Part shown: positions 32,724 to 40,804 of the stretch, piece after piece | Layout: each line of letters opens with the position of its first letter | Position numbering within the stretch: position 1 is the stretch's first letter | Source of the DNA: Clostridia bacterium | GTDB taxonomy: Bacteria > Bacillota > DTU025 | Length of the DNA: 40,883 nucleotides | Direction: 5' to 3' | NCBI GenBank assembly: GCA_034926675.1 | Contig: JAYFQW010000072.1 | Span: 1 to 40,883, forward strand | Program-made: the position numbers and the translations under genes | Notes under the pieces: model-generated | Told to the model about the DNA's origin: nothing | What the model saw: the letters and a program-made list of their open reading frames with translations, nothing else | Database searches by the model: none

Positions 32724-33911
32724 TTGGTGGAGGCATTAGGTGATTTCGTCCTGAGCACCGGTTTTGCAGCCCTCACGTGGAAGCATGTGATCATGCTCGT
32801 CGTATCGTGCGTCATGATGTACCTGGCCATAGTGAAGAAGTACGAACCGATGCTGCTTCTCCCGATATCCTTCGGCATGCTCCTTGCTAACCTGCCGATG
32901 ACAGGGCTGTCGGCCCCTCCGATCGGCAGCACGCCCGGAGGACTCCTGTACTACCTCAACCTCGGCACCAAGCTAGGAATCTATCCTATGCTTGTGTTCT
33001 TCGGAATCGGGGCAATGACCGACTTCGGCCCCCTCATTGCCAACCCGAAGACGATCCTCCTTGGCGCTGCGGCGCAGGCAGGGATCTTCATCACCTTTAT
33101 TGCCGCTTTGCTCGTCGGATTTCGGCCTCTCGAAGCCGCCTCAATCGGCGTCATCGGTGCAGCAGACGGCCCTACGGCGATCTATGTCACATCCCGATTC
33201 GCCCCGCACATGCTGGCTCAGGTCGCGGTCGCAGCCTACTCCTACATGTCCCTCGTTCCTATCATAATGCCGCCTGTGATGCGAGCGCTCACAACCAAGC
33301 GGGAACGGGTCATCAAGATGAAACAGCTGAGGCCGGTGTCGAAAACGGAGAAGATCATATTCCCCATCATCGTCACCGTTCTCATGGGCCTCATACTGCC
33401 GTCTGGCGCAGGCCTCATAGGATCGCTGATGATCGGGAACCTGATCAAGGAGTCCGGCGTGGTGGATAGGCTCAGCAAGACTGTCCAGAATGAGCTTGCG
33501 AGCATTGTCACGATATTCCTAGGCCTCACGGTTGGAGCTTCAGCCACCGCAGAGGCGTTCCTGAACGTGCAGACCCTGGGCATACTGGCTCTCGGGCTTC
33601 TGGCCTTCTCCGGCGGAATAGGCGTGGGTGTGTTGGTGGGCAAACTCATGTGCTGGCTCTCTGGAGGAAAGGTAAACCCGCTGATCGGCGCGGCGGGCAT
33701 CTCAGCCGTGCCTATGGCAGCCCGCGTGGTCCAGGTCGTGGGCCAGGAAGAGGACCCAAACAACTACCTACTCATGCACGCCATGGGCGCAAACGTGGGC
33801 GGGCAGATCGCATCCACGATTGCAGCTGGTGTAATACTTACCCTGTTCAGCAAGCCCGACATGGCGTCCAAGCTCACGCTGATGATCAGCGCGGCGTTCA
33901 GGGCATTGTAG
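32724..33911 (+). CDS. Sodium-translocating decarboxylase beta subunit (OadB/GcdB family)
   Basis: This integral membrane protein of 395 residues belongs to the beta subunits of oxaloacetate, glutaconyl-CoA and methylmalonyl-CoA decarboxylases. These couple decarboxylation of carboxybiotin to Na+ export. The family landmarks are PMLLLPISFGMLLANLP near residues 42-58, IGAADGPTAIYVTSR with the key Asp at 148, and NVGGQIAST in HAMGANVGGQIAST near the C-terminus, a Na+-binding region. The start is TTG 32724, eight bases after GGAGGA. No alpha (carboxyltransferase), gamma or biotin-carrier gene is adjacent, so its partners must lie elsewhere and the substrate cannot be named. Its 3' end overlaps the convergent ATPase gene by 14 bases. 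Confidence 0.93.
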   Translation: MVEALGDFVLSTGFAALTWKHVIMLVVSCVMMYLAIVKKYEPMLLLPISFGMLLANLPMTGLSAPPIGSTPGGLLYYLNLGTKLGIYPMLVFFGIGAMTDFGPLIANPKTILLGAAAQAGIFITFIAALLVGFRPLEAASIGVIGAADGPTAIYVTSRFAPHMLAQVAVAAYSYMSLVPIIMPPVMRALTTKRERVIKMKQLRPVSKTEKIIFPIIVTVLMGLILPSGAGLIGSLMIGNLIKESGVVDRLSKTVQNELASIVTIFLGLTVGASATAEAFLNVQTLGILALGLLAFSGGIGVGVLVGKLMCWLSGGKVNPLIGAAGISAVPMAARVVQVVGQEEDPNNYLLMHAMGANVGGQIASTIAAGVILTLFSKPDMASKLTLMISAAFRAL

Positions 33912-36471
33912 CTGCGCCGCCCTGGCGCGTCATCGAGCGGGTGGTGAGGATGGTCCCGCCCTCAAGACTGTACTCCCTCGTCACCCGCCCCGTGGCTCTG
34001 AACTGCTGTACCACATGGGGATGACAGGTGAACACCAGCACCTGGCACACATCCGACAGCTGCGAAAGGACTTGAGCAGCTGCGGAGGCCCGTTCGGGAT
34101 CGAAGTTCACTAGGATATCGTCTATCGCCACAGGCATGGGCTCCGCGTGAGCGCAATACTCGCGCACAAGCCCGCACCTCACTGATAGGTAAAGCTGCTG
34201 TTCAGCACTTTGGCTCATCCGATCTGAAGGCAGCCTACGCCCGTCATCCATCACCGCTTCCAGGGTGGCAAGGCCACCCATGGGAGCAATGACCGACTCC
34301 CATCTTCCCCCCGTCATTGTAGAGAACGCGGTTGAGGCGTGCCGCATCACGGCCGGCTGCCTTTCCCGCTCGTACCTGTCGCACGCTTCAGTGAGGATTC
34401 CTTGGCATATCCTGTATGAGGCCCACTCCAGCAGACGCTTGCGCAGCCTCGCGTCGAGTGCAGCGCGGCGAGCCTCAGCCGACGCGAGCTCATCCGAGGC
34501 TTCCAGAGTGCGCCTTTCCTGTTCCAGGCCGCCCAGGGCAGTTGCGGAGTCAGTTGCATCCTTCTCTCTCGCCACCCGATCACGCATCGCGCTATCCGCC
34601 CGAGCTTCCAGCTCTTCGCGGGTTGATGCAGCATGCTCCCGGCGGGCGGCCGCTCGCTGGTCCTCTGGAAACGCGGAGTCGAACTGGGCAACAAGCCCCT
34701 GGCGTCTCTCCTCGGCACGTGCGGCCGCCTCCTGAACAGCTATCGCCGCATCAAGCTCGCCCGCGAGCCGAGATATCGCCTCTCCGGCTTCGCAGCGGCC
34801 CACAGGATCCAGACCCAGTCCTGCTAGGACTGCGCTTACTGATGAGGCGTACGAATCAGCCTGTTGCACGCCCATGGATTCCGCTTCCGCCGCAAGCCGG
34901 ATTTCCTCCCGCACACCGCGCGCCTTACGCGCTCCGTCCATCGCCACCAGCGCTGCATCGTGGCCATACGACGGATCCAGCCCCTTCTCTGCAAGCCAAT
35001 GGGACCACCTGTCTTGCGCAGCCTGAACGGCTCGCCTGGCCTTTTCCGCCTCCTCGTGATGACGCTCCCACGCTTTGCGCGCCTCTAATGCATCGGCCGC
35101 CAGGCTCGCGAGCTCGGCGCCGATCTCCGCACGCCGATCCGCCTCATCGCGGGCCACAGCACGCCGCGTCGACCAGAGGATCACTGCGGCTGCGGCGGCT
35201 CCTACAGTGACCGCCACGATCATCACAGTGGGAGATCTTCCCCACGCCACTGCAAGACCTGCAGCGGCCGCTGCCAAAGCTCCAAGGGCGCCAGTGGTTT
35301 GGAGCCTGCGTGCAGCGGCGCCTGCATCAGATGCCCGGCCCCGGCCGCTCTCCTGCTCGCCCGCCCTGCGCCTCGCGTCGTTGTAGCGTTTCTCCGCATC
35401 CTTCACGGCCTCTCCCACGCTCCGCTCTCGCTCCTCTGCAGATGCCAGAATCCGCGCCGCGTCCTCGGCACTCCCACGGTGCCTGCGGACCTCCTCCACC
35501 GCAGCTGCAGACGTGTCAAGGCGATCCAGCCGGTCTTCATCCCACGAAGGGCCCAAATCCTTGAGCCTATCCGCAAACGTCGCCCTCCGCTCCGCCAGCG
35601 CAGCTTCGAGCGCTGGCAGACTACGCATGAGCCTGGCGTGGGCCGTGGATTCCCGCTCCAGCTCTCGGATTCCAGCTGCGACGGATGCCAGCGACGCCCG
35701 GCGCGCCTCATCTCCCCGGCTTGCGTCACGAAGCTGCTCAATGCTCCGAGAAGCCGAAAGCATCGCCTCCCAGGTGTCCCGGGTCCTCAGAAGGCTGGTA
35801 AGCCACAGCTCCAACCGCCTCGCCGCGTCTGCCGCAACAGTCGCGGCTCTCGCTTCCTCCTGCGCAAGCTTGATCCTTTCGATCAACTCGTTATACTCCT
35901 TTGGCGCCTTCAGGAGGGCAGAGATCTCGTGTTCAGCCGATTGCATAGAGGCGATGATGCGATTGATCTCGGGTGTCGAACCTGATGGTTTGTACAGAGC
36001 GTCGATAGCGCGCCCGAGATCCGCACGGGCTCTCGGCAGAGAGGCAGCTCCAAGCCCTGCTCCCGCGCTGTAGATCCGCGCGCTGACCTCTTCCGAGCCG
36101 AGCGAGCTTATGGAGGCGAGTTCTGAGAGACCAAACGCGAACACGTTTGAGTAGAAGGCCTTCGAAATGCCTACAGGCACATCAGGCGAACTCGCTCTCG
36201 GAGCCCCAACATACCTTTCGATTCGGCGCTCGCTGCCATCGCTCATTGCCACAGTCAGCGCGCCCCCGTGGCGACCGCCTGCAAGAGGCGGATAGTGGAA
36301 CCGGGAAGCCTTGTTCTCGTAGCCGAATAGAACGCCCCGGATGAACGACATCAGCGTCGTCTTCCCCGCCTCATTTGGGCCGGAGAACACCACAACTCCG
36401 GGGCCGATATCCTTCACTCGTTGCCCGGCGAACACCCCAAACCCGTCGATCAAGATCTCCTGAATCCTCAT
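33898..36471 (-). CDS. YhaN/SbcC-like AAA ATPase
   Basis: This is an 857-residue ABC-type ATPase of the SMC/Rad50 style. Walker A is GPNEAGKT (31-38) after MRIQEILIDGFGVF. Long Ala/Arg/Glu-rich coiled-coil segments occupy the middle and the C-terminal lobe has PVAIDDILVNFDPER (Walker B) and VLVFTCHPHV. A hydrophobic stretch near the centre (LQTTGALGALAAAAAGLAVAW, then TVMIVAVTVGAAAAAVILW) could place it at the membrane, as in Bacillus YhaN relatives. There is no zinc-hook CxxC of true SbcC. It overlaps the nuclease gene by ATGA and should form a nuclease-ATPase complex with it, probably for processing DNA ends; the biological role is inferred. Confidence 0.88.
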   Translation of the reverse strand: MRIQEILIDGFGVFAGQRVKDIGPGVVVFSGPNEAGKTTLMSFIRGVLFGYENKASRFHYPPLAGGRHGGALTVAMSDGSERRIERYVGAPRASSPDVPVGISKAFYSNVFAFGLSELASISSLGSEEVSARIYSAGAGLGAASLPRARADLGRAIDALYKPSGSTPEINRIIASMQSAEHEISALLKAPKEYNELIERIKLAQEEARAATVAADAARRLELWLTSLLRTRDTWEAMLSASRSIEQLRDASRGDEARRASLASVAAGIRELERESTAHARLMRSLPALEAALAERRATFADRLKDLGPSWDEDRLDRLDTSAAAVEEVRRHRGSAEDAARILASAEERERSVGEAVKDAEKRYNDARRRAGEQESGRGRASDAGAAARRLQTTGALGALAAAAAGLAVAWGRSPTVMIVAVTVGAAAAAVILWSTRRAVARDEADRRAEIGAELASLAADALEARKAWERHHEEAEKARRAVQAAQDRWSHWLAEKGLDPSYGHDAALVAMDGARKARGVREEIRLAAEAESMGVQQADSYASSVSAVLAGLGLDPVGRCEAGEAISRLAGELDAAIAVQEAAARAEERRQGLVAQFDSAFPEDQRAAARREHAASTREELEARADSAMRDRVAREKDATDSATALGGLEQERRTLEASDELASAEARRAALDARLRKRLLEWASYRICQGILTEACDRYERERQPAVMRHASTAFSTMTGGRWESVIAPMGGLATLEAVMDDGRRLPSDRMSQSAEQQLYLSVRCGLVREYCAHAEPMPVAIDDILVNFDPERASAAAQVLSQLSDVCQVLVFTCHPHVVQQFRATGRVTREYSLEGGTILTTRSMTRQGGAATMP

Positions 36472-37769
36472 ACCCCCGCCTCCTCTCCAAGGAGAAGATC
36501 GAGTCCGATAGATTCAGCCCTGTTCAGAAGGGAGAGAATCTCCTCATCGGTCATGTTGCTCACCATGGTGAAGGCCTGTTTGTGCCTCTTCAAATCGGAG
36601 GCAAGGGCGGTCCGAATGGAGGCCAGCAGCCCCTGATCACCGCCTGCCCTCGCTTCATCCACTAGGTTCAGGAAATCCGAGACCAAAGTGCCCTCGCCCA
36701 CGAGGGCGCCGCGGTCAACCTCTGGAGCAGTGTCATCGACGACTGATTCCACCCAGATGAACCTATCCGCATCTGACCAGGAAAGCCCACCATCCAGCCC
36801 GCGTGCCTCCCTCACTGCAGCCAAGAGATCAGCCGAACTCACTCCACGGGAGATCTCACTGTGCAGCGGGCCGCGCCCGGCAAGCCGAACCCTGGCGACG
36901 CAGGATCGGCCATCCGACCCTCGTTGGGCTGCCAATAGCCCTGAATCCAAGGCTGCCAGCAGTTCATCGATGGACGACATCCCGTCTATCGATAGCTCCA
37001 TGGTATGCCATCTTATTCGATCAGTGGGAGTAAACTCAACCACCGCATCTCCGCACGAGTCTACATGAACCAGGCAGCAGCCGTGTTCGCCCGACTCCCG
37101 CGGGTTTCTCCCCTGAGCGCAACCCGGGTATGCGATAACCGGACGCTCCGCCCGAAGAACCACGTGAGTGTGGACGTGCCCCAGAGCCCAGTAGTCAATG
37201 CCAGTCGCTATCAGGTCGTCAATGGTGCATGGCGCGTAGTTCTCGTGCCCTGGAAGGCCTCCCACGTTGGCATGAAGTACGCCAATCGCAAACGGGCTGC
37301 CCGGGCGCTTCGCGAAGCATTTCGCCAGGTTATCCGTTACTACAGGCCTCGAATAGCTGATTCCCTGCACCTCGGCGAGTTCGCGCCCTCTCGCCACCAC
37401 CGGGTACGACTGCACCTCGTCGGAGAAGAAATGCGCCTCGCGAGGCCAATCAAGCCTTGCGCAAACCGTAGATAGTGGGTCATGGTTCCCATGGGCGATG
37501 TAGGTGTGAATGCCGTGCCCGGCAAGCCGGCGCACACAGGAGTGGAGCTCAAGCTGAGCCCTGAGGCCGGGCTGTGCTCCATCGAACACATCACCCGCAA
37601 GGACGAGAAAGGCAGCATTGCTGTTCACACACAGATCGCATATGGAGCGAAGAGACTGCCTTGTGGAACCCATGAACGCCGCGGCCAGTTCCGGGGAGTC
37701 GGAACCCACTCCAGCAAAGGGAGAATCGAGATGGATGTCGGCAGCGTGGACGAAACAGAACTCCTCCAT
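36468..37769 (-). CDS. YhaO/SbcD-like metallophosphoesterase (DNA exonuclease)
   Basis: This 433-residue protein begins FCFVHAADIHLDSPFAGV and carries LVLAGDVFDG, AHGNHDP and GHVHTHVV, the metal-binding motifs of the calcineurin-like SbcD/Mre11 nucleases. The C-terminal third is a less conserved domain likely to contact the ATPase. ATG 37769 lies eight bases after GGAGG; the open frame to 37871 has no support. It is the first gene of the pair and overlaps the ATPase gene by 4 bases, which fits a fixed stoichiometry. Bacillus YhaO is the nearest named type; the substrate has not been shown by sequence. Confidence 0.9.
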   Translation of the reverse strand: MEEFCFVHAADIHLDSPFAGVGSDSPELAAAFMGSTRQSLRSICDLCVNSNAAFLVLAGDVFDGAQPGLRAQLELHSCVRRLAGHGIHTYIAHGNHDPLSTVCARLDWPREAHFFSDEVQSYPVVARGRELAEVQGISYSRPVVTDNLAKCFAKRPGSPFAIGVLHANVGGLPGHENYAPCTIDDLIATGIDYWALGHVHTHVVLRAERPVIAYPGCAQGRNPRESGEHGCCLVHVDSCGDAVVEFTPTDRIRWHTMELSIDGMSSIDELLAALDSGLLAAQRGSDGRSCVARVRLAGRGPLHSEISRGVSSADLLAAVREARGLDGGLSWSDADRFIWVESVVDDTAPEVDRGALVGEGTLVSDFLNLVDEARAGGDQGLLASIRTALASDLKRHKQAFTMVSNMTDEEILSLLNRAESIGLDLLLGEEAGV

Positions 37770-37902
37770 AAGACGAACCTCCGTTCGAGCGAACGCCCAA
37801 GATGAGTATTCGCGTGTGAACAGGGGTTGACCTTCATGTTTTCCTCCAGAGCATCGTAATTCACTGGCCAAGCCGTCATGGCAGCGCAGACCCGACGAGG
37901 CC

Positions 37903-38199
37903 CTACTTGCCAGTGCTCTGGGCCATTTTCAGCAGCAGTTTTGGGTCCACATCTCCAACCAGGACGAATCTCATCCCGTTCCGTTCCCACTCAATCGCGG
38001 GTCCAGCCTGCGGCGCAGACGCCCGCCTCGCCCACCACGGCACAGCTCGCTCATAGAGGGATATCACGCCGAGCCCGTCGTAGAACGCCAATGGACAACC
38101 ACTCCTTCGTGTTCTCATCATCTGGGGCAGCGATTGTGCGTCCGCCCCATCTTCTATCACTACTGATGCGGAATGGCGCGGAAAGCTCGAAGGCGATGG
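37903..38199 (-). pseudogene. C-terminal fragment of an RseB/DUF4367-like protein
   Basis: The reading frame from 38199 (after a TGA at 38200-38202) to 37903 has no good ribosome site. It reads like only the end of a larger protein: FYDGLGVISLYER, then IEWERNGMRFVLVGDVDPKLLLKMAQS. That layout, a user-visible ...GL..ISLYE strand followed by lvGdvdpk.Ll.mA.S, is typical of the C-terminus of MucB/RseB-like or DUF4367 lipoprotein-sorting-type domains. The N-terminal domain and signal peptide that such proteins need are absent, because the dehydrogenase gene ends only 30 bases upstream. It is probably a decayed remnant; an 85-residue gene starting at GTG 38160 cannot be ruled out. Confidence 0.5.
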
Positions 38200-38228
38200 T
38201 CATCTGAGCACATTTCCATGTGCCATGG

Positions 38229-39218
38229 TCACACAGGCCTGTTGCGCAGGAACTCAGGATTCACGATATTCTCAGTATGCCTGCCTTTAAGCATCGCTAG
38301 GAGATTCCCAGCTGCCATGGTGGCCATATTGGCTCTCGTCTCCACACTCGCGCTGGCTATGTGGGGGAGCAGCACCGCGTTGGGGCATTCCGCAAGGCCC
38401 TCGGCGAGTTCGGGCTCATTCTCGTACACGTCAAGCCCAGCCGCGCCTATGACCCCATTGCGAAGCGCCTGCACCAGAGCGCGCTCATCCACGACTGGGC
38501 CCCTTGCGGTATTAACGAGCACTGCCGTTGGCTTCATCATCTTGAACTGCTTTTCTCCTATGAGATGACGCGTGCATGGCGTTAGGGGGACATGGAGAGA
38601 GATGAAATCCGACTCGCGGAGAAGCGTTTCCATGGATGCGAACGATGCGCCGAGGCTGTTCTCCTCCTCGGCCGAAAGCCGCGGGTCACTGTAGTAGACT
38701 ACGCTCATATCGAATCCCCGAGCTCTGCGGGCCACTGCCTGGCCGATCCTGCCGAGGCCGATGATGCCGAGAGTCTTTCCGTACACGTCGGCGCCGAGCA
38801 TGAGCATCGGGTCCCACGATTCGAAGCGGCCCTCTCGGGTGAACCGATCTGCCTCCACCACGCGGCGGGCAGCGGACATCAAGAGCGCCCAGGCGAGATC
38901 AGCCGTTGTCTCGGTCAGCACACCCGGTGTGTTGGCCACCGAAATGCCTCGCCGAGTGGCCTCTGGAATGTCGATATTGTTGAACCCCACTGCATAGTTG
39001 GAAATGGCCCTAAGCCTCGGGGCTCTCGACATGATCTCTGCGTCGACAACATCGGTGAGAAGGCAGAGAAGGCCCTCGACGTTCCCGATTCTCTTGATGA
39101 GATCGGACCTAGACAAGGCCCCATCATCGGAGTTCAGATCCATCTCAACATATGGTGCGAGTAGATCCAGGCCAGGCTGGGGTATTCTCCTGGTGACCAG
39201 GACACGTGGCTTTGACAT
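38229..39218 (-). CDS. D-isomer-specific 2-hydroxyacid dehydrogenase (glyoxylate/hydroxypyruvate reductase type)
   Basis: This NAD(P)-dependent enzyme of 329 residues reduces 2-oxoacids such as glyoxylate or hydroxypyruvate. The nucleotide-binding loop GLGRIGQAVARRA, the substrate arginine in NTARGPVVDE, the catalytic Glu in LDVYENEPE and the His in LPHIASASVETR are all present. It is closest in style to GyaR-type glyoxylate reductases. ATG 39218 is chosen as the usual opening (SKPRVLVTRRIP), with GGAGG about eleven bases upstream; ATG 39236 is also in frame. It stands alone between the RseB-like fragment and the divergent rhomboid gene. Confidence 0.9.
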   Translation of the reverse strand: MSKPRVLVTRRIPQPGLDLLAPYVEMDLNSDDGALSRSDLIKRIGNVEGLLCLLTDVVDAEIMSRAPRLRAISNYAVGFNNIDIPEATRRGISVANTPGVLTETTADLAWALLMSAARRVVEADRFTREGRFESWDPMLMLGADVYGKTLGIIGLGRIGQAVARRARGFDMSVVYYSDPRLSAEEENSLGASFASMETLLRESDFISLHVPLTPCTRHLIGEKQFKMMKPTAVLVNTARGPVVDERALVQALRNGVIGAAGLDVYENEPELAEGLAECPNAVLLPHIASASVETRANMATMAAGNLLAMLKGRHTENIVNPEFLRNRPV

Positions 39219-39407
39219 CTGCTGCAACGCCTCCATTTCCCAATTCCGGACGGGACGGGCATCAACGGTCCAACTCACCGGCTGGCCCTGTCATGCCCTA
39301 GTATGAAGAATGGTTGGGACCTACGTCTATTTCGCACATACCTGCAGCTTCCCTTCTTCCCGCAGGCCCCATGCGTTCCCGCCGCGAACGCGATTGGCGA
39401 TCCCGGA

Positions 39408-39453
39408 TTCCCAGAGCGTGTTCCCAGAACACATTCCCAGAACACATTCCCAG
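39408..39453. repeat. 13-bp tandem repeat TTCCCAGAACACA
   Basis: About 3.5 units lie head to tail: one diverged copy TTCCCAGAGCGTG, two exact TTCCCAGAACACA copies and a partial TTCCCAG. It sits about 100 bases upstream of the rhomboid start, just before its predicted promoter. It could be slippage DNA or iterated regulator sites. Confidence 0.8.
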
Positions 39454-39478
39454 GGTGGAGCATGCGTGGCGATGGCAC

Positions 39479-39508
39479 TTGCTGCACCAGCCCAGTATCA
39501 TGTAGTAT
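39479..39508 (+). promoter_or_regulatory. Possible promoter of the rhomboid gene
   Basis: TTGCTG (39479-39484) and TAGTAT (39503-39508) are separated by 18 bases. Each matches the sigma-A consensus at four of six positions. They lie 46 bases upstream of the ATG at 39555. Confidence 0.35.
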
Positions 39509-39554
39509 TGCGATGGAATCAAGAGCCAGCCGTGGTCACGGAGGAAAGCCGCCT

Positions 39555-40247
39555 ATGAGCTACATTGAACGCCCTCTTCGTATTCAGCGCACAGCGCCAG
39601 CCACCTATGTCATCCTCGGCATCAATCTCGCGGTGTTCATAATGCTTGAAGTCTCCGGAGGATCACGCAATCCGTGGGTGCTGGTCAACATGGGCGCGAA
39701 ATACGCCCCGGCAATCCGAGCGGGTGAGTGGTGGCGCCTCATCACATCGATCTTCCTGCACTCGGGCTTGTTTCACCTTGCTGCGAACTCCTACTCCCTG
39801 TACAATCTCGGCAGCGTAACCGAGAGGCTGTTCGGCACGCCCCGGTTCATAATTGCGTACCTTGCCGCGGGGCTGTGGGGATCGATCTTCAGCACCATCT
39901 TCGCAGACCCCAGGATGATCGGCGTGGGTGCATCCGGCGCAATATTCGGCCTGGCCGGATGCCTTTTCTACTTCGGGCTGCGCTACCCGCGCCAATTCCG
40001 AGCAATTGCAGGCGCCCGGTTCATAGTGCTTGTGATCCTGAATCTTGGCATAGGGTTCGCGACCGCAGTCATCGACAATTACGCCCATATCGGCGGCTTA
40101 CTTGGAGGATTCGCCGCGGCGTATCTCCTTGGGCTGCGGGGCGAACCGAGCACCCGCTCGCGCGTTGTTCTGAGAGCATTGCTGGCAATCGCCACACTGC
40201 TTGGGGCAGCGATAGCCGCGTGGCCCAGCGCAGTGGCGGTTCGCTAG
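39555..40247 (+). CDS. Rhomboid-family intramembrane serine protease
   Basis: This 230-residue membrane protein has six or seven hydrophobic segments. The catalytic serine is S127 in GASG and the histidine is H178 in AHIGGLLGG. The supporting motif is HSGLFHLAANSYSLYNLG, with H69, H74 and N78, and GEWWRLITSIFLH precedes it. It should cleave transmembrane substrates within the cytoplasmic membrane; the targets are unknown. ATG 39555 lies seven bases after GGAGGAAA, so the long upstream extension of the frame to 39303 is not used. It has a short C-terminal helix after the histidine, and no extra domain. A GC hairpin follows at 40286. Confidence 0.93.
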   Translation: MSYIERPLRIQRTAPATYVILGINLAVFIMLEVSGGSRNPWVLVNMGAKYAPAIRAGEWWRLITSIFLHSGLFHLAANSYSLYNLGSVTERLFGTPRFIIAYLAAGLWGSIFSTIFADPRMIGVGASGAIFGLAGCLFYFGLRYPRQFRAIAGARFIVLVILNLGIGFATAVIDNYAHIGGLLGGFAAAYLLGLRGEPSTRSRVVLRALLAIATLLGAAIAAWPSAVAVR

Positions 40248-40285
40248 TAGGCAATAGTAGACAATCCCAACCAACCCCGCAATCA

Positions 40286-40317
40286 CCCAACGGAGAGGCC
40301 CTTCGCGTCCCGTTGGG
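40286..40317 (+). terminator. Hairpin after the rhomboid gene
   Basis: CCCAACGG (40286-40293) pairs with CCGTTGGG (40310-40317), an 8-bp perfect stem about 40 bases past the stop. The sequence after it is not T-rich, so it may need a helper factor. Confidence 0.4.
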
Positions 40318-40402
40318 GATGCTGTAGCCCAGTAGCCCAACCTAGGGATCGCCAGGCATGCCGCCACGGATCACTCCCTGCCTGGCGCTGCGATCCTCGG
40401 CG

Positions 40403-40441
40403 CGTGCCCGTGAGCCGTGCCCGTGAGCCGTGCCCGTGAGG
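40403..40441. repeat. 13-bp tandem repeat CGTGCCCGTGAGC
   Basis: Three head-to-tail 13-bp units, two exact and one ending GAGG, lead into the first 147-bp repeat. The second copy at 40658-40683 has only two units, the last one diverged. Copy number therefore differs between the two repeats. Confidence 0.75.
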
Positions 40442-40562
40442 CTTTCGCTCCAGGCGTTCGGCGCCGGCGAAATCGACGAGTTTCTCAATAATGAGCGTAG
40501 ACCCGCCTCGAACACCTCAGTTTTGAGCAATTGATGGCGGTGCGATGCTCATAAATGAGAAT
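40416..40562. repeat. 147-bp direct repeat, copy A
   Basis: This copy matches 40658-40804 at an offset of exactly 242 bases, with about seven mismatches. It contains three CTCA-N4-TGAG sites at 40484-40495, 40516-40527 and 40548-40559, spaced exactly 32 bases. The outer two, with an inner CCGCC/GGCGG pair, are symmetric about the middle one. The whole is thus a large imperfect palindrome (about 40481-40562) centred near 40521.5. The left part also has a TTTCGC/GCGAAA pair. No transposase or gene is attached in the window. It could be a MITE-like element, an element end or a repeated binding site. Confidence 0.85.
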
Positions 40563-40657
40563 CTGCGGCCGTGACGCCAGAATCAACGCTCCAGCGACTG
40601 GCCGCGCCAGGTAGCGACTTGCTTCCACTCCTGCTACGGGCGTTGTGAACTCCGGGG

Positions 40658-40804
40658 CGTGCCCGTGAGCCGTGCCCGCAAGGCTCTCGCTCCAGGCGCC
40701 CGGCGCCGGCGAAATCGACGAGTTTCTCAATAATGAGCGTGAACCCGCCTCGAACACCTCAGTTTTGAGCAATTGATGGCGGTGCGATGCTCATAAATGA
40801 GAAT
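40658..40804. repeat. 147-bp direct repeat, copy B
   Basis: This is the second copy of the palindromic repeat, with its CTCA-N4-TGAG sites at 40726-40737, 40758-40769 and 40790-40801, again 32 bases apart. The 95 bases between the copies (40563-40657) are unique and show no gene. The last 79 bases of the window (40805-40883) show nothing recognisable. Confidence 0.85.

Larger units (their letters stand above)
39219..39554. other. Divergent intergenic region with short tandem repeats
   Basis: No gene is convincing. The open frame in phase with the rhomboid gene continues back through this stretch, but it crosses a low-complexity repeat and lacks a ribosome site. The region holds a 13-bp tandem repeat (39408-39453) and a modest promoter for the rhomboid gene. 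Something must also drive the dehydrogenase gene on the minus strand; I could not place it. Confidence 0.45.

Noticed and set aside
33898-36471. True SbcC/Rad50
   Set aside because: No CxxC zinc hook is visible in the coiled coil, and a hydrophobic central segment fits the YhaN type better.
39303-39554. N-terminal extension of the rhomboid protein to 314 residues
   Set aside because: It would translate a 13-bp tandem repeat and has no ribosome site, while GGAGGAAA supports ATG 39555.
40342-40772. Two similar minus-strand frames beginning MLKTEVFEAG
   Set aside because: They arise because the same 147-bp repeat is read twice; there is no ribosome site and the frames run out of the repeat into unrelated sequence.
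40403-40804. CRISPR array
   Set aside because: There are only two long copies, with 95 bases between them, and no short regular repeat-spacer pattern or cas gene.
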